Positions 1 through 5,449 of a stretch of DNA of 8,270 bases are shown piece after piece. How positions within the stretch are numbered: position 1 is the first letter of the stretch; each line of letters opens with the position of its first letter. The stretch spans positions 1 to 8,270 of the forward strand of contig SBAY01000340.1 of NCBI GenBank assembly GCA_005239945.1, given 5' to 3'. Under the pieces are notes generated by a model. It did no database searches. It was not told the DNA's origin and saw only the letters and a program-made list of their open reading frames with translations. Position numbers and translations under genes: made by a program. Source of the DNA: Nitrospira sp. Its GTDB lineage: Bacteria; UBA9089; CG2-30-40-21; SBAY01.

Positions 1-46
1 AAAATTTTATTTACCCCATTTCTTATAAATGGGTAAATAAAATTTT
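1..46. repeat. Near-perfect AT-rich inverted repeat
   Basis: The left arm (1-21) and right arm (27-46) are reverse complements except for one missing G in the right arm, with a 5-nt loop. The arms run from AAAATTTTATTTACCCC to its complement. The element may continue past the window edge. It could act as a transcription-end hairpin or be a remnant of a small mobile repeat; the sequence does not decide between them. Confidence 0.7.
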
Positions 47-85
47 ATACTCTTGTGGTTAAAAAGTTTTGGAAAAGGGGAGTTT

Positions 86-175
86 GAGGGGGAAAACCTG
101 TGTGGTTTTAAACCACTTTTTCCCCCTCAAAAAATCCATTTCTTTAAATTATTGCTAAAAGTTGGGGAATTTCTG
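86..175 (-). repeat. Dispersed hairpin repeat, copy A (inverted relative to 8172-8270)
   Basis: The reverse complement of this segment matches 8172-8270 with two substitutions and one 9-nt gap. It contains a nested hairpin: an outer stem GAGGGGGAAAA (86-96) pairs with 118-128, and an inner stem GTGGTTT pairs with AAACCAC (102-116). A single-stranded tail follows at 129-175 and includes a CTAAAAGTTGGGG block. A third, partial copy of the tail is at 338-383. There is no open reading frame, so this looks like a short non-autonomous interspersed element. Confidence 0.85.
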
Positions 176-185
176 CAAAGATGAC

Positions 186-322
186 CTTGAATTCAGACAT
201 TAGACTTAGAGAAGAAAAATGAGCAGGTTACATTGAATTATTCCAATCATTCGCTTCCACAAAAAACCCGCAAGAGCCGAAAAGTCTGAAGTCTAAAGTC
301 TGAAGTCTAATGTTTGAATTGA
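186..322. repeat. Inverted repeat with heptad-built arms
   Basis: On the plus strand 284-318 reads as five consecutive 7-nt units (GTCTGAA, GTCTAAA, GTCTGAA, GTCTAAT, GTTTGAA) followed by TTGAAG. The end of that array is complementary, with few mismatches, to 186-207. The 14-nt block 282-295 is exactly duplicated at 296-309. The pair sits inside the larger inverted pair 129-184 / 330-380, so two inverted repeats are nested here. Confidence 0.75.
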
Positions 323-337
323 AGCAAAGATGACGGG

Positions 338-383
338 AATTTCCCAACTTTTAGCAATGATTTAAAGAAGTGAATTTTTTCAC
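338..383 (+). repeat. Dispersed repeat, copy B (partial, tail only)
   Basis: This segment matches the tail part of the repeats at 86-175 (inverted) and 8172-8270 (direct), sharing the block CCCAACTTTTAGCAATGATT. It lacks the G-rich hairpin and ends instead in a small GTGAA/TTCAC hairpin (370-383). With copy A it forms an inverted pair around about 150 nt. Confidence 0.75.
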
Positions 384-458
384 AACGAGGCAAGGGTTTA
401 TCCCGAACTTCGAAATCAGGACCCCAAATGTCGTTAAACATAATCCTTTCCACCAATC

Positions 459-1202
459 CTAACCCGTTACGGATTTGTCTGTAATAACTGTAATAAATTG
501 TTTAACAATAGGATTGGTCGTCTTTCTTATTTCCCCAGGGGTGCCTATTTCAATAATCTTTCCATTATCGAGCATAGCAATTCTATCGGCTACATGGTAA
601 GCCGAAACCATATCATGGGTAACCACAATAGAGGTTAAAGATAATTTTGCCTGCAATTCCCTGATTAACTCATTTATGGCCATAGCCATAATGGGGTCTA
701 TACCGGTAGTAGGTTCATCATAAAGGATAATTTCCGGGTCCATGGCAATAGCCCTGGCTAAGCCAACCCTTTTTCTCATCCCACCACTTAAGGCAAAAGG
801 CATCAAATTCTCTACCCCGGACAACCCTACTAATTTTAGCTTTTCGGTAACTATCTTTGAAATGGTTTGTTTGTCTAATTTTGTATGTTCATCTAAGAAA
901 AAGCCGACATTTTCACGCACCGTTAAGGAGTCAAACAATGCCGCACCCTGAAATAACATACCAAATTTCTTTCTAATCTCATTTAATTGGCTTTCATTAA
1001 ATTTGCTAATATCCTTACCTTGAACCTCTATTTTACCCTTATCTGGTTTTAAAATACCAATGATATGTTTCAACAACACACTTTTACCACAACCGCTTTG
1101 CCCAATTATGACTAAAGTCTCACCTTTATTTACGGTGATATTAACCCCTTTTAAGACAGGATATTCCCCAAAACTTTTCCATAAATCGGTTATAACAATC
1201 AT
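459..1202 (-). CDS. mlaF: ABC transporter ATP-binding protein, MlaF-like (phospholipid transport)
   Basis: This is a 247-residue ABC ATPase. It shows a Walker A motif GQSGCGKS (residues 34-41), a Q-loop region GMLFQGAALFDSLTVREN (81-98), the signature LSGGMRKRVGLARA (138-151), Walker B IILYDEP (158-164) and a switch histidine in VVTHD (H196). The Q-loop and signature wording is typical of the Mla/Ttg2/Mce-associated ATPases, which power inner-membrane lipid transport between the inner and outer membranes. The adjacent mlaE permease (1317-2066) supports this. The ATG at 1202 follows an AAGGAG site by 7 nt. The spacer to mlaE is 114 nt and carries repeats. No mlaD lies downstream within the window. 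The family assignment is firm; the substrate, presumably phospholipid, is inferred. Confidence 0.92.
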   Translation of the reverse strand: MIVITDLWKSFGEYPVLKGVNITVNKGETLVIIGQSGCGKSVLLKHIIGILKPDKGKIEVQGKDISKFNESQLNEIRKKFGMLFQGAALFDSLTVRENVGFFLDEHTKLDKQTISKIVTEKLKLVGLSGVENLMPFALSGGMRKRVGLARAIAMDPEIILYDEPTTGIDPIMAMAINELIRELQAKLSLTSIVVTHDMVSAYHVADRIAMLDNGKIIEIGTPGEIRKTTNPIVKQFITVITDKSVTG

Positions 1203-1223
1203 TTCATAACTCCTTACCTGAAG

Positions 1224-1273
1224 GGTAATCAGTAATCAGTTATCGGTAAATACCTACATAGTTACCGATTACC
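1224..1273. repeat. Heptad-built inverted repeat between mlaE and mlaF
   Basis: Plus-strand units GGTAATC (1224-1230), AGTAATC, AGTTATC and GGTAAAT (to 1251) repeat every 7 nt. TTACCGATTACC (1262-1273) is the inverted partner. The transcript of the mla genes could fold here. The layout matches the heptad inverted repeats at 186-322, 2078-2160 and 4026-4122, although the unit sequence is different. Confidence 0.65.
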
Positions 1274-1279
1274 TTTTTT

Positions 1280-1302
1280 CCCTCTGTGCCTTCGTGGTGC
1301 AT
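1280..1302. repeat. Short dispersed motif (CACGAAGGCACAGAGGG type)
   Basis: On the minus strand this reads CACCACGAAGGCACAGAGGG. It resembles the GCCACAAAGGCACCAAGACAC arm of the palindromic element at 5326-5402, so it may be a half or degraded copy of that family. It lies directly downstream of the mlaE stop codon. Confidence 0.4.
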
Positions 1303-1316
1303 ACTTTTCTAATACT

Positions 1317-2066
1317 TTAAAAAAGCACAATGGTCAGGAAATAATCCATGACTAAGATAAGGACAATAGAAATAACGACAGCCGAGGTAGTCGCCTTACC
1401 TACACCTTCTGCCCCGCCAGAGGTAGTAAAACCTTTATAACAACTGACGAGAATAATCATTGCCCCAAAAAACATGGTTTTTATCAAGCCGCAGATAATA
1501 TCATCTGCCGCCAGGAAATCAATTGATTTATTTATATAAATGCGATGTCTGATACCAAACTGCCAGACACCAATTATATATCCGCCGAATATGCCAATAA
1601 CATCAGCAAAGATAGTCAATACCGGCAACATGATAATGGCGGCTAAAAATCTTGGTGTGGCTAAATATTTAATAGGATTGACCGCTAATGTCGAAAGTGC
1701 ATCGATCTGTTCGGTAACCTTCATACTACCTATTTCAGCCGCAGTAGAGGCACCAATTCTTCCAGCAACGATAATCGCTGTTAAGACAGGTCCTAACTCC
1801 ATCACCATACAGGCACTCACCAAACTTCCGGTATACATCTCTAAAGCAACTATTTTAAACTGGAGATAGGCCAGGTAAGCCAAAACCATACCCACAAATA
1901 AGGACATAATGCTTACGATAGGTAAGGTATGGACTCCAATTTGAAGTAATTGATTGGTAAAATATTTAGGTTTAAAGGGTGGTTTAAATATTTGGAGAAT
2001 AATCTGGGGTAAAAAAAGACTCATTCCTCCTATTTCTTGCAAGAAACAATAAATTCCTTTTTTCAT
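1317..2066 (-). CDS. mlaE: ABC transporter permease, MlaE family
   Basis: This 249-residue membrane protein is close to the usual MlaE length of about 260. Hydrophobic segments fall at roughly residues 45-68, 92-112, 140-165, 195-210 and 227-248. The family hallmark block spans about 88-124, with ELGPVLTAIIVAGR followed by GSMKVTEQIDAL. A second conserved GF(x)TSGGAEGVGKATT block lies at 211-227 before the last helix. MlaE forms the inner-membrane channel part of the MlaFEDB lipid transporter, with the ATPase encoded next (459-1202). The start ATG follows AGGAAG by 5 nt. That site directly abuts the foot of a large hairpin (2078-2160), which fills the spacer to dnaB. The protein family is clear; its placement behind dnaB is less usual. 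Confidence 0.92.
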   Translation of the reverse strand: MKKGIYCFLQEIGGMSLFLPQIILQIFKPPFKPKYFTNQLLQIGVHTLPIVSIMSLFVGMVLAYLAYLQFKIVALEMYTGSLVSACMVMELGPVLTAIIVAGRIGASTAAEIGSMKVTEQIDALSTLAVNPIKYLATPRFLAAIIMLPVLTIFADVIGIFGGYIIGVWQFGIRHRIYINKSIDFLAADDIICGLIKTMFFGAMIILVSCYKGFTTSGGAEGVGKATTSAVVISIVLILVMDYFLTIVLF

Positions 2067-2077
2067 TTATTCTTCCT

Positions 2078-2160
2078 GTAATTCAGACATCAGACTATAG
2101 ACTATAGACATTAGACTTTTTGTCTGATGTCTATAGTCTATAGTCTGATGTCTGAATTAC
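2078..2160. repeat. Long near-perfect hairpin between dnaB and mlaE, arms made of heptads
   Basis: Arms of 39 nt (2078-2116 and 2122-2160) are complementary with a single mismatch around a 5-T loop. The right arm divides cleanly into 7-nt units: GTCTGAT, GTCTATA, GTCTATA, GTCTGAT, GTCTGAA, then TTAC. It lies 2 nt past the dnaB stop codon and ends against the mlaE ribosome-binding site AGGAAG. In RNA it would be very stable and could act as a processing, attenuation or mRNA-protection site. Its unit resembles that of the repeat at 284-318. Confidence 0.9.
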
Positions 2161-2162
2161 AT

Positions 2163-3539
2163 TTACTCCTCTACCTTAGCTATATTTTCAAATCTGGTAT
2201 ATTTTTTTATAAAGGCTAATTTTACTATTCCAATAGGCCCATTGCGTTGTTTGCCGATGATTATTTCAGCTATACCTTCATTTTCCGGGGTAGGTTTATA
2301 ATATTCCTCGCGATAGACAAAGGCAACTAAATCTGCATCCTGTTCGATTGCCCCTGATTCGCGTAAATCAGATAATTGGGGTCTGCGGTCACCTCTTTTC
2401 TCTACTTCTCGTGAGAGTTGAGATAAGGCAACTACCGGAATATTCAACTCCCGGGCTAATGCCTTTAAAGACCGTGATATTTCGGATATTTCCTGTTGAC
2501 GATTATCGATATTCATTCTTCCCTGGATAAGTTGCAGGTAATCTATGATGATTAAACCAATGTTATATTTTGCCATAAGTCTTCGCGCCTTAGCCCTTAT
2601 TTCTAAAACCGAGGGGGCAGGGCTATCATCGATATAAATAGGTGTCTCGGCTAAAACCCCGGCGGCGGTAGTAAGTTTAGGCCAATCCGCTTCTCCCAGG
2701 TAACCTGTTCTTAATTTATGGGCATCTACCCGTGCCTCGGCACATAACATTCTTTGAACTAACTGGTCTTTACTCATCTCTAAACTAAATAGACCTACAG
2801 GAATCTTTTCTTTAATGGCGGCATACTGGGCAATATTCAAAGCAAAACTTGATTTGCCCATAGAGGGTCTTCCGGCAATAATTATTAAATCTGAGGGATG
2901 AAGGCCAGCGGTAAGAACATCCAGATCATGAAAACCAGTTGGGACGCCAATAACATAAGTTTTCTTGGCATAGAGTTTCTCAATCATGGCAAAACTATCA
3001 TGTAACATTTCGCCAATGTGAATGAAATCACGATTTACCTTCCGCTGAACGATATTGAATATCAATTGCTCTGCCTTATCTAACATTTGAGTTATATCTT
3101 CAGTGGGTTGATAGGCCATTGAGGCTATTTCCGTAGCGGCGGAAAGAAGCCCTCTGATGATTGCCTTTTCATTGACAATCTGAATGTAATATTCTACATT
3201 AGCCGCGGTAGGAACACTATTTAAAATAGTGGTCAGGTAGATTGCTCCACCAATATTACTCAGTTCACCTTTTTTTTTCAATTCATTTGTTAAAGTAACC
3301 AGGTCAACCGGCTCATTTTTTTCAAACAGGTCAATAATAGCACTATAAATCTTGCGATGAGCGGTTTTATAAAATGCATCTTCGGATAAAGTCTCAACGG
3401 CTTTACAAATTGCCTCTTTATCCATTAACATCGCCCCTAAAACAGATGTCTCTGCTTCTATAGATTGAGGTTGAACCTTTTCGGCTATTATCCCAGGTAC
3501 ACTCATTTTCAATTCACCCGTTTTAAAAGAATAGGTCAT
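2163..3539 (-). CDS. dnaB: Replicative DNA helicase DnaB
   Basis: This 458-residue protein has the full DnaB layout. The N-terminal helical domain (about 22-125) starts with QSIEAETSVLGAML, and a linker follows. The RecA-type ATPase carries Walker A GRPSMGKSS (223-231), the SLEM motif (252-255), Walker B IIIDYLQL (330-337), QLSR (374-377), the DLRESGAIEQDAD block (391-403) and the GKQRNGP arginine-finger region (429-435). DnaB is the hexameric helicase that unwinds DNA at the replication fork. It follows rplI by 27 nt. I keep the ATG at 3539 because AGGGGA lies 5 nt upstream. An in-frame ATG at 3506 would also leave a complete helicase, but it has only a weak ribosome site. The start lies in the loop of a perfect 13-bp stem (3524-3566). 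No intein or frameshift is seen. Confidence 0.97.
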   Translation of the reverse strand: MTYSFKTGELKMSVPGIIAEKVQPQSIEAETSVLGAMLMDKEAICKAVETLSEDAFYKTAHRKIYSAIIDLFEKNEPVDLVTLTNELKKKGELSNIGGAIYLTTILNSVPTAANVEYYIQIVNEKAIIRGLLSAATEIASMAYQPTEDITQMLDKAEQLIFNIVQRKVNRDFIHIGEMLHDSFAMIEKLYAKKTYVIGVPTGFHDLDVLTAGLHPSDLIIIAGRPSMGKSSFALNIAQYAAIKEKIPVGLFSLEMSKDQLVQRMLCAEARVDAHKLRTGYLGEADWPKLTTAAGVLAETPIYIDDSPAPSVLEIRAKARRLMAKYNIGLIIIDYLQLIQGRMNIDNRQQEISEISRSLKALARELNIPVVALSQLSREVEKRGDRRPQLSDLRESGAIEQDADLVAFVYREEYYKPTPENEGIAEIIIGKQRNGPIGIVKLAFIKKYTRFENIAKVEE

Positions 3540-3566
3540 ATATGTCCCCTATAACCTATTCTTTTA
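3524..3566 (-). promoter_or_regulatory. Stem-loop displaying the dnaB ribosome-binding site and start codon
   Basis: TAAAAGAATAGGT (3524-3536, plus strand) and ACCTATTCTTTTA (3554-3566) are perfect 13-bp complements around a 17-nt loop. In the transcript the loop holds AGGGGA and the ATG of dnaB, and the stem starts at the base after the rplI TAG stop. A ribosome finishing rplI would open the stem, so this could couple or adjust dnaB translation. The pairing is seen directly; the role is inference. Confidence 0.6.
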
Positions 3567-4010
3567 CTATTCCTTTACTATTCTGAGGCTTACTTTAGTT
3601 TCTACTTCCTTGTGAAGTTTAATTGGGATAGTATAGACTCCCAGAAGTTTTATTGGTTGGGAAATATCCACCATTTTCTTATCGATTTTAAAACCCTTTT
3701 TAGCTAGAGCATCCACAATATCCTCTTTAGTCACTGAACCAAAAATTTTATTTCCTTCACCTGATTTTCGATTAATCGTTATGGAAATATTTTTAAGCCC
3801 CTGACTAAATTCTATAGCAGATTCCTTTTCCCTTTGAGCCAAAACAGCTATTCTTTTTTGAGCTTCATGGAGTTTTTTTAAGTTAGATTCTGTTGCGGGA
3901 ATACCAAGTCCTTTTGGTATTAAAAAATTTCTGGCATATCCTTCCGATACATTTTTAATCTCACCCTTTTTACCGACTCCTGAAATATCATCTTGCAAGA
4001 TTATTTGCAT
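3567..4010 (-). CDS. rplI: 50S ribosomal protein bL9
   Basis: This 147-residue protein matches the usual bL9 length of about 148-150. The N-terminal rRNA-binding domain is unmistakable at about residues 1-48, with DDISGVGKKGEIKNV followed by GYARNFLIPKGLG. A long connecting helix follows (about 45-75). The C-terminal domain (about 80-147) includes KIFGSVTKEDI. bL9 binds 23S rRNA near the L1 stalk and influences frame maintenance. The ATG at 4010 follows an AAAGGATAAG site by a few bases. The gene is separated from rpsR by a 111-nt repeat-filled spacer, and its stop codon directly touches the dnaB start hairpin. Confidence 0.97.
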   Translation of the reverse strand: MQIILQDDISGVGKKGEIKNVSEGYARNFLIPKGLGIPATESNLKKLHEAQKRIAVLAQREKESAIEFSQGLKNISITINRKSGEGNKIFGSVTKEDIVDALAKKGFKIDKKMVDISQPIKLLGVYTIPIKLHKEVETKVSLRIVKE

Positions 4011-4025
4011 AAATCTTATCCTTTA

Positions 4026-4122
4026 GGTGTCAGAAAGAAGGAAGAAGTCAGAGATTAGAAGTTAGATAAGTTCTTTCAACTTCTAACCGCTAACTTCTTC
4101 TTGATACCCGATATCTGATACC
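4026..4122. repeat. Imperfect inverted repeat with heptad arms between rpsR and rplI
   Basis: GAAGAAGTCAGAGATTAG... (4041-4063) pairs with 4078-4100 at 20 of 23 positions. The outer ends GGTGTCAG (4026-4033) and CTGATACC (4115-4122) pair with one mismatch. The arms contain 7-nt units of the type GAAGTTA/GAAGTCA. One end reaches the first base of the rpsR stop codon. It fills nearly the whole spacer of a ribosomal operon. Confidence 0.75.
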
Positions 4123-4391
4123 TATTCTACCGTATATGGTAGAAGGGCTATATTTCTTGCCTGCTTGATTGTTTTACTTATAATCCGTTGATGTTTAGCA
4201 CAATTTTTGGTAATTCGTCTATGTAATATCTTCCCCCTGTCGGAGATATATCTTCTGATACCATCAACATCTTTATAATCAATCTCTTTTCCCTTATTTA
4301 TACAGAAATAGCATTTTTTGCGTCGCTTTGGTGTCCATTCACCATTTTGGGTAGTTTTACTTTTGATTGATTGTTTTTTCTTTTGTAGCAT
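4122..4391 (-). CDS. rpsR: 30S ribosomal protein bS18, zinc-ligand form
   Basis: This 89-residue protein has the bS18 core from about residue 24, including KEIDYKDVD, RYISDRGKILHRRIT and IKQARNIALLPYT. Cysteines C27 and C30 with C64 and H67 make a C-x2-C ... C-x2-H arrangement. This fits the zinc-binding version of bS18 found in some bacteria. The N-terminus is Lys-rich. bS18 binds with bS6 in the platform of the small subunit, consistent with rpsF two genes upstream. The ATG at 4391 is preceded by a strong AAAGGAGG at a rather long distance of about 13 nt. It lies 19 nt after the ssb stop codon. Confidence 0.96.
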   Translation of the reverse strand: MLQKKKQSIKSKTTQNGEWTPKRRKKCYFCINKGKEIDYKDVDGIRRYISDRGKILHRRITKNCAKHQRIISKTIKQARNIALLPYTVE

Positions 4392-4410
4392 CTATAAAAT
4401 TCTTCCTCCT

Positions 4411-4839
4411 TTAAAAAGGTACATCTTCGGTAGCTTCATGAGTAGGTTCAGGTATTCTGTGAGATTCAGCGTTATACTCATCTTCTACCTCATCCTCCTG
4501 TATAGGTTTAACCCTTCCTAAGAAAACTACTCTATCGGCGACGACCTCAATAACAGTTCTTTTTTGTCCTTCTGGAGTTTCCCAACTGCGTTGTTGAAGT
4601 CTTCCTTCGACTAAAGCAGGACTGCCTTTCTTTAAATATTGATTACATATCTCTGCTTGTTTTCTCCAAACTACGACTGGGATAAAACTTGTTTCTTCCT
4701 TTCGTTCCCCTGCCTTAGTGGTGTAATTTCTATTAATAGCCACTGTAAAATTTGCTACTGGCTCACCACTGGGAATATATCTTAATTCTGGGTCACGGGT
4801 TAAATTACCGGCGATTATCACACGATTATAATTAGCCAC
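4411..4839 (-). CDS. ssb: Single-stranded DNA-binding protein
   Basis: This 142-residue protein carries an N-terminal OB-fold (about 1-110), opening with NRVIIAGNLTRDPELRY and including NFTVAINR and VWRKQAEICNQYLKKGSPALVEGRL in register. A short acidic linker leads to the C-terminal tip EDVPF, the usual docking tail for SSB partner proteins such as RecO and PriA. The start is GTG, and its first base is shared with the last base of the rpsF TAG stop (TAGTG). AAGGAGG lies about 10 nt upstream inside the end of rpsF, so translation is probably coupled to rpsF. SSB coats unwound DNA at forks and during repair. Confidence 0.97.
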   Translation of the reverse strand: MANYNRVIIAGNLTRDPELRYIPSGEPVANFTVAINRNYTTKAGERKEETSFIPVVVWRKQAEICNQYLKKGSPALVEGRLQQRSWETPEGQKRTVIEVVADRVVFLGRVKPIQEDEVEDEYNAESHRIPEPTHEATEDVPF

Positions 4840-5204
4840 TATCTTTGTTCCTCCTTCATTTCTTCTTTCTTTTCTTCTGTTGTTTCCAGGTTAGGAATTG
4901 AGGCAGTTTTCTTCTTAGTAAGAAATCTTAAAACAATATTAGAGAGTTTCATTACCTCTTCATATTCTTTGATTGAAACAGGGTCAATCTCCAAATTTAC
5001 CAGGTAATAAATTCCTTCCCTTTTATGTCCGATAGGATAGGCTAATTTTTTTAACCCAACCTTTCTTACCTCGTTAATTTTTCCCTCACCATGTTTTTTG
5101 ATTGTTTTTTCGATCTTGCCCATCAACTTTTCTACATCTTCCTCTTTTGCTTGTGAATCAACAATCAACATACATTCGTAGAATTTTAATTTATTGGATT
5201 TCAA
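4839..5204 (-). CDS. rpsF: 30S ribosomal protein bS6
   Basis: This 121-residue bS6 opens with the strand KFYECMLIVDS (about 7-17). It contains RKVGLKKLAYPIGHKREGIYYLVNLEIDP (47-75) and the NIVLRFLTKKK end of the fold (89-99). A charged Glu/Lys-rich tail follows (about 108-121). The only sensible start is TTG at 5204, because an in-frame TAA lies two codons upstream and the next ATG (codon 12) would delete the first strand. A perfect 12-nt Shine-Dalgarno match (5214-5225) and a strong promoter (5267-5295) precede it. It is the first gene of rpsF-ssb-rpsR-rplI-dnaB. bS6 pairs with bS18, and in some bacteria this complex represses its own operon. Confidence 0.95.
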   Translation of the reverse strand: MKSNKLKFYECMLIVDSQAKEEDVEKLMGKIEKTIKKHGEGKINEVRKVGLKKLAYPIGHKREGIYYLVNLEIDPVSIKEYEEVMKLSNIVLRFLTKKKTASIPNLETTEEKKEEMKEEQR

Positions 5205-5225
5205 TTTTTATTCATCACCTCCTTA
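5201..5225 (-). promoter_or_regulatory. Extended Shine-Dalgarno of rpsF with overlapping 4-codon ORF
   Basis: TAAGGAGGTGAT (5214-5225) matches the whole usual anti-Shine-Dalgarno of 16S rRNA over 12 nt and decides the TTG start at 5204, 13 nt from GGAGG. An ATG at 5213-5215 opens a 4-codon frame (M-N-K-N) whose TGA (5201-5203) overlaps the TTG as TTGA. That ATG is only 2 nt from GGAGG, so whether it is used is doubtful. Confidence 0.75.
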
Positions 5226-5266
5226 ATCTTAAAATTTCAGAGTTTCTAATTCTACTGTCTAAAATA

Positions 5267-5295
5267 AGTATAGCAGAAATTCAATCAAGTGTCAA
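5267..5295 (-). promoter_or_regulatory. Sigma70-type promoter for the rpsF operon
   Basis: On the minus strand TTGACA (5290-5295), a 17-nt spacer and TATACT (5267-5272) form an almost consensus promoter. An AT-rich upstream block, AAATTTTAAT, could act as an UP element. Transcription would begin near 5260, giving a leader of about 55 nt before rpsF. This is likely the main promoter for rpsF through dnaB and possibly mlaE/mlaF. Confidence 0.85.
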
Positions 5296-5325
5296 TTAAA
5301 ATTTTAGGGTAAATTCAGTATTTTA

Positions 5326-5402
5326 GCTACAAAAACACAAAAGCACTAAATTTCACTAAAGATTTCCTTTCGTGTAATTTTGTGTCTTGGTGCCTTTGTG
5401 GC
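5326..5402. repeat. Imperfect palindromic intergenic element
   Basis: GCTACAAAAACACAAAAGCAC (from 5326) is the inverted counterpart of the segment ending at 5402, which on the minus strand begins GCCACAAAGGCACCAAGACAC. The inner parts AAATTTCACTAAAG and CTTTCGTGTAATTT are also roughly complementary, so the whole 77 nt is a degraded palindrome. It lies between the second MotB-like gene and the rpsF promoter. A related half is present at 1280-1302. Confidence 0.65.
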
Positions 5403-5417
5403 ATATCTTTTCTTGCT

Positions 5418-5434
5418 TAACATTTTTCATGTTA
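5418..5434 (-). terminator. Weak hairpin after the second MotB-like gene
   Basis: TAACAT and ATGTTA form a 6-bp stem with a 5-nt loop 16 nt after the stop codon at 5450. There is no T-run after it on the minus strand and the stem is AT-rich. It is at best a poor terminator, and read-through into the rpsF promoter region is possible. Confidence 0.2.
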
Positions 5435-5449
5435 CAGAAGTCTTATACC

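Larger units (their letters stand above)
1..458. other. Gene-free, repeat-rich region downstream of mlaF
   Basis: I see no coding sequence here on either strand. The stretch is a mosaic of inverted repeats: an AT-rich hairpin at the edge (1-46), a hairpin-bearing dispersed repeat (86-175), a heptad-repeat inverted pair (186-322) and a second partial copy of the dispersed repeat (338-383). From about 384 to 458 I see nothing recognisable. No classical GC stem followed by a T-run is evident downstream of mlaF, so where transcription ends is unclear. Confidence 0.7.

Noticed and set aside
86..128. Intrinsic terminator for mlaF
   Set aside because: The hairpin is strong, but on the minus strand the T-run precedes the stem instead of following it, and it lies more than 300 nt past the stop codon.
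282..309. Possible CRISPR-like array
   Set aside because: The repeats are 7 or 14 nt, contiguous and without spacers, and no cas gene is present.
742..951. Plus-strand open frame of 69 codons inside mlaF
   Set aside because: It is the antisense shadow of the strongly conserved ATPase motifs. The same holds for the plus-strand frames inside mlaE, dnaB, the ssb-rpsR region, the MotB-like genes and recO.
5205..5260. Known bS6:bS18 autoregulatory leader motif upstream of rpsF
   Set aside because: Only a small bulged CAG/CTG-type hairpin is visible and the expected CCG bulge motif is not found, so I cannot call it.
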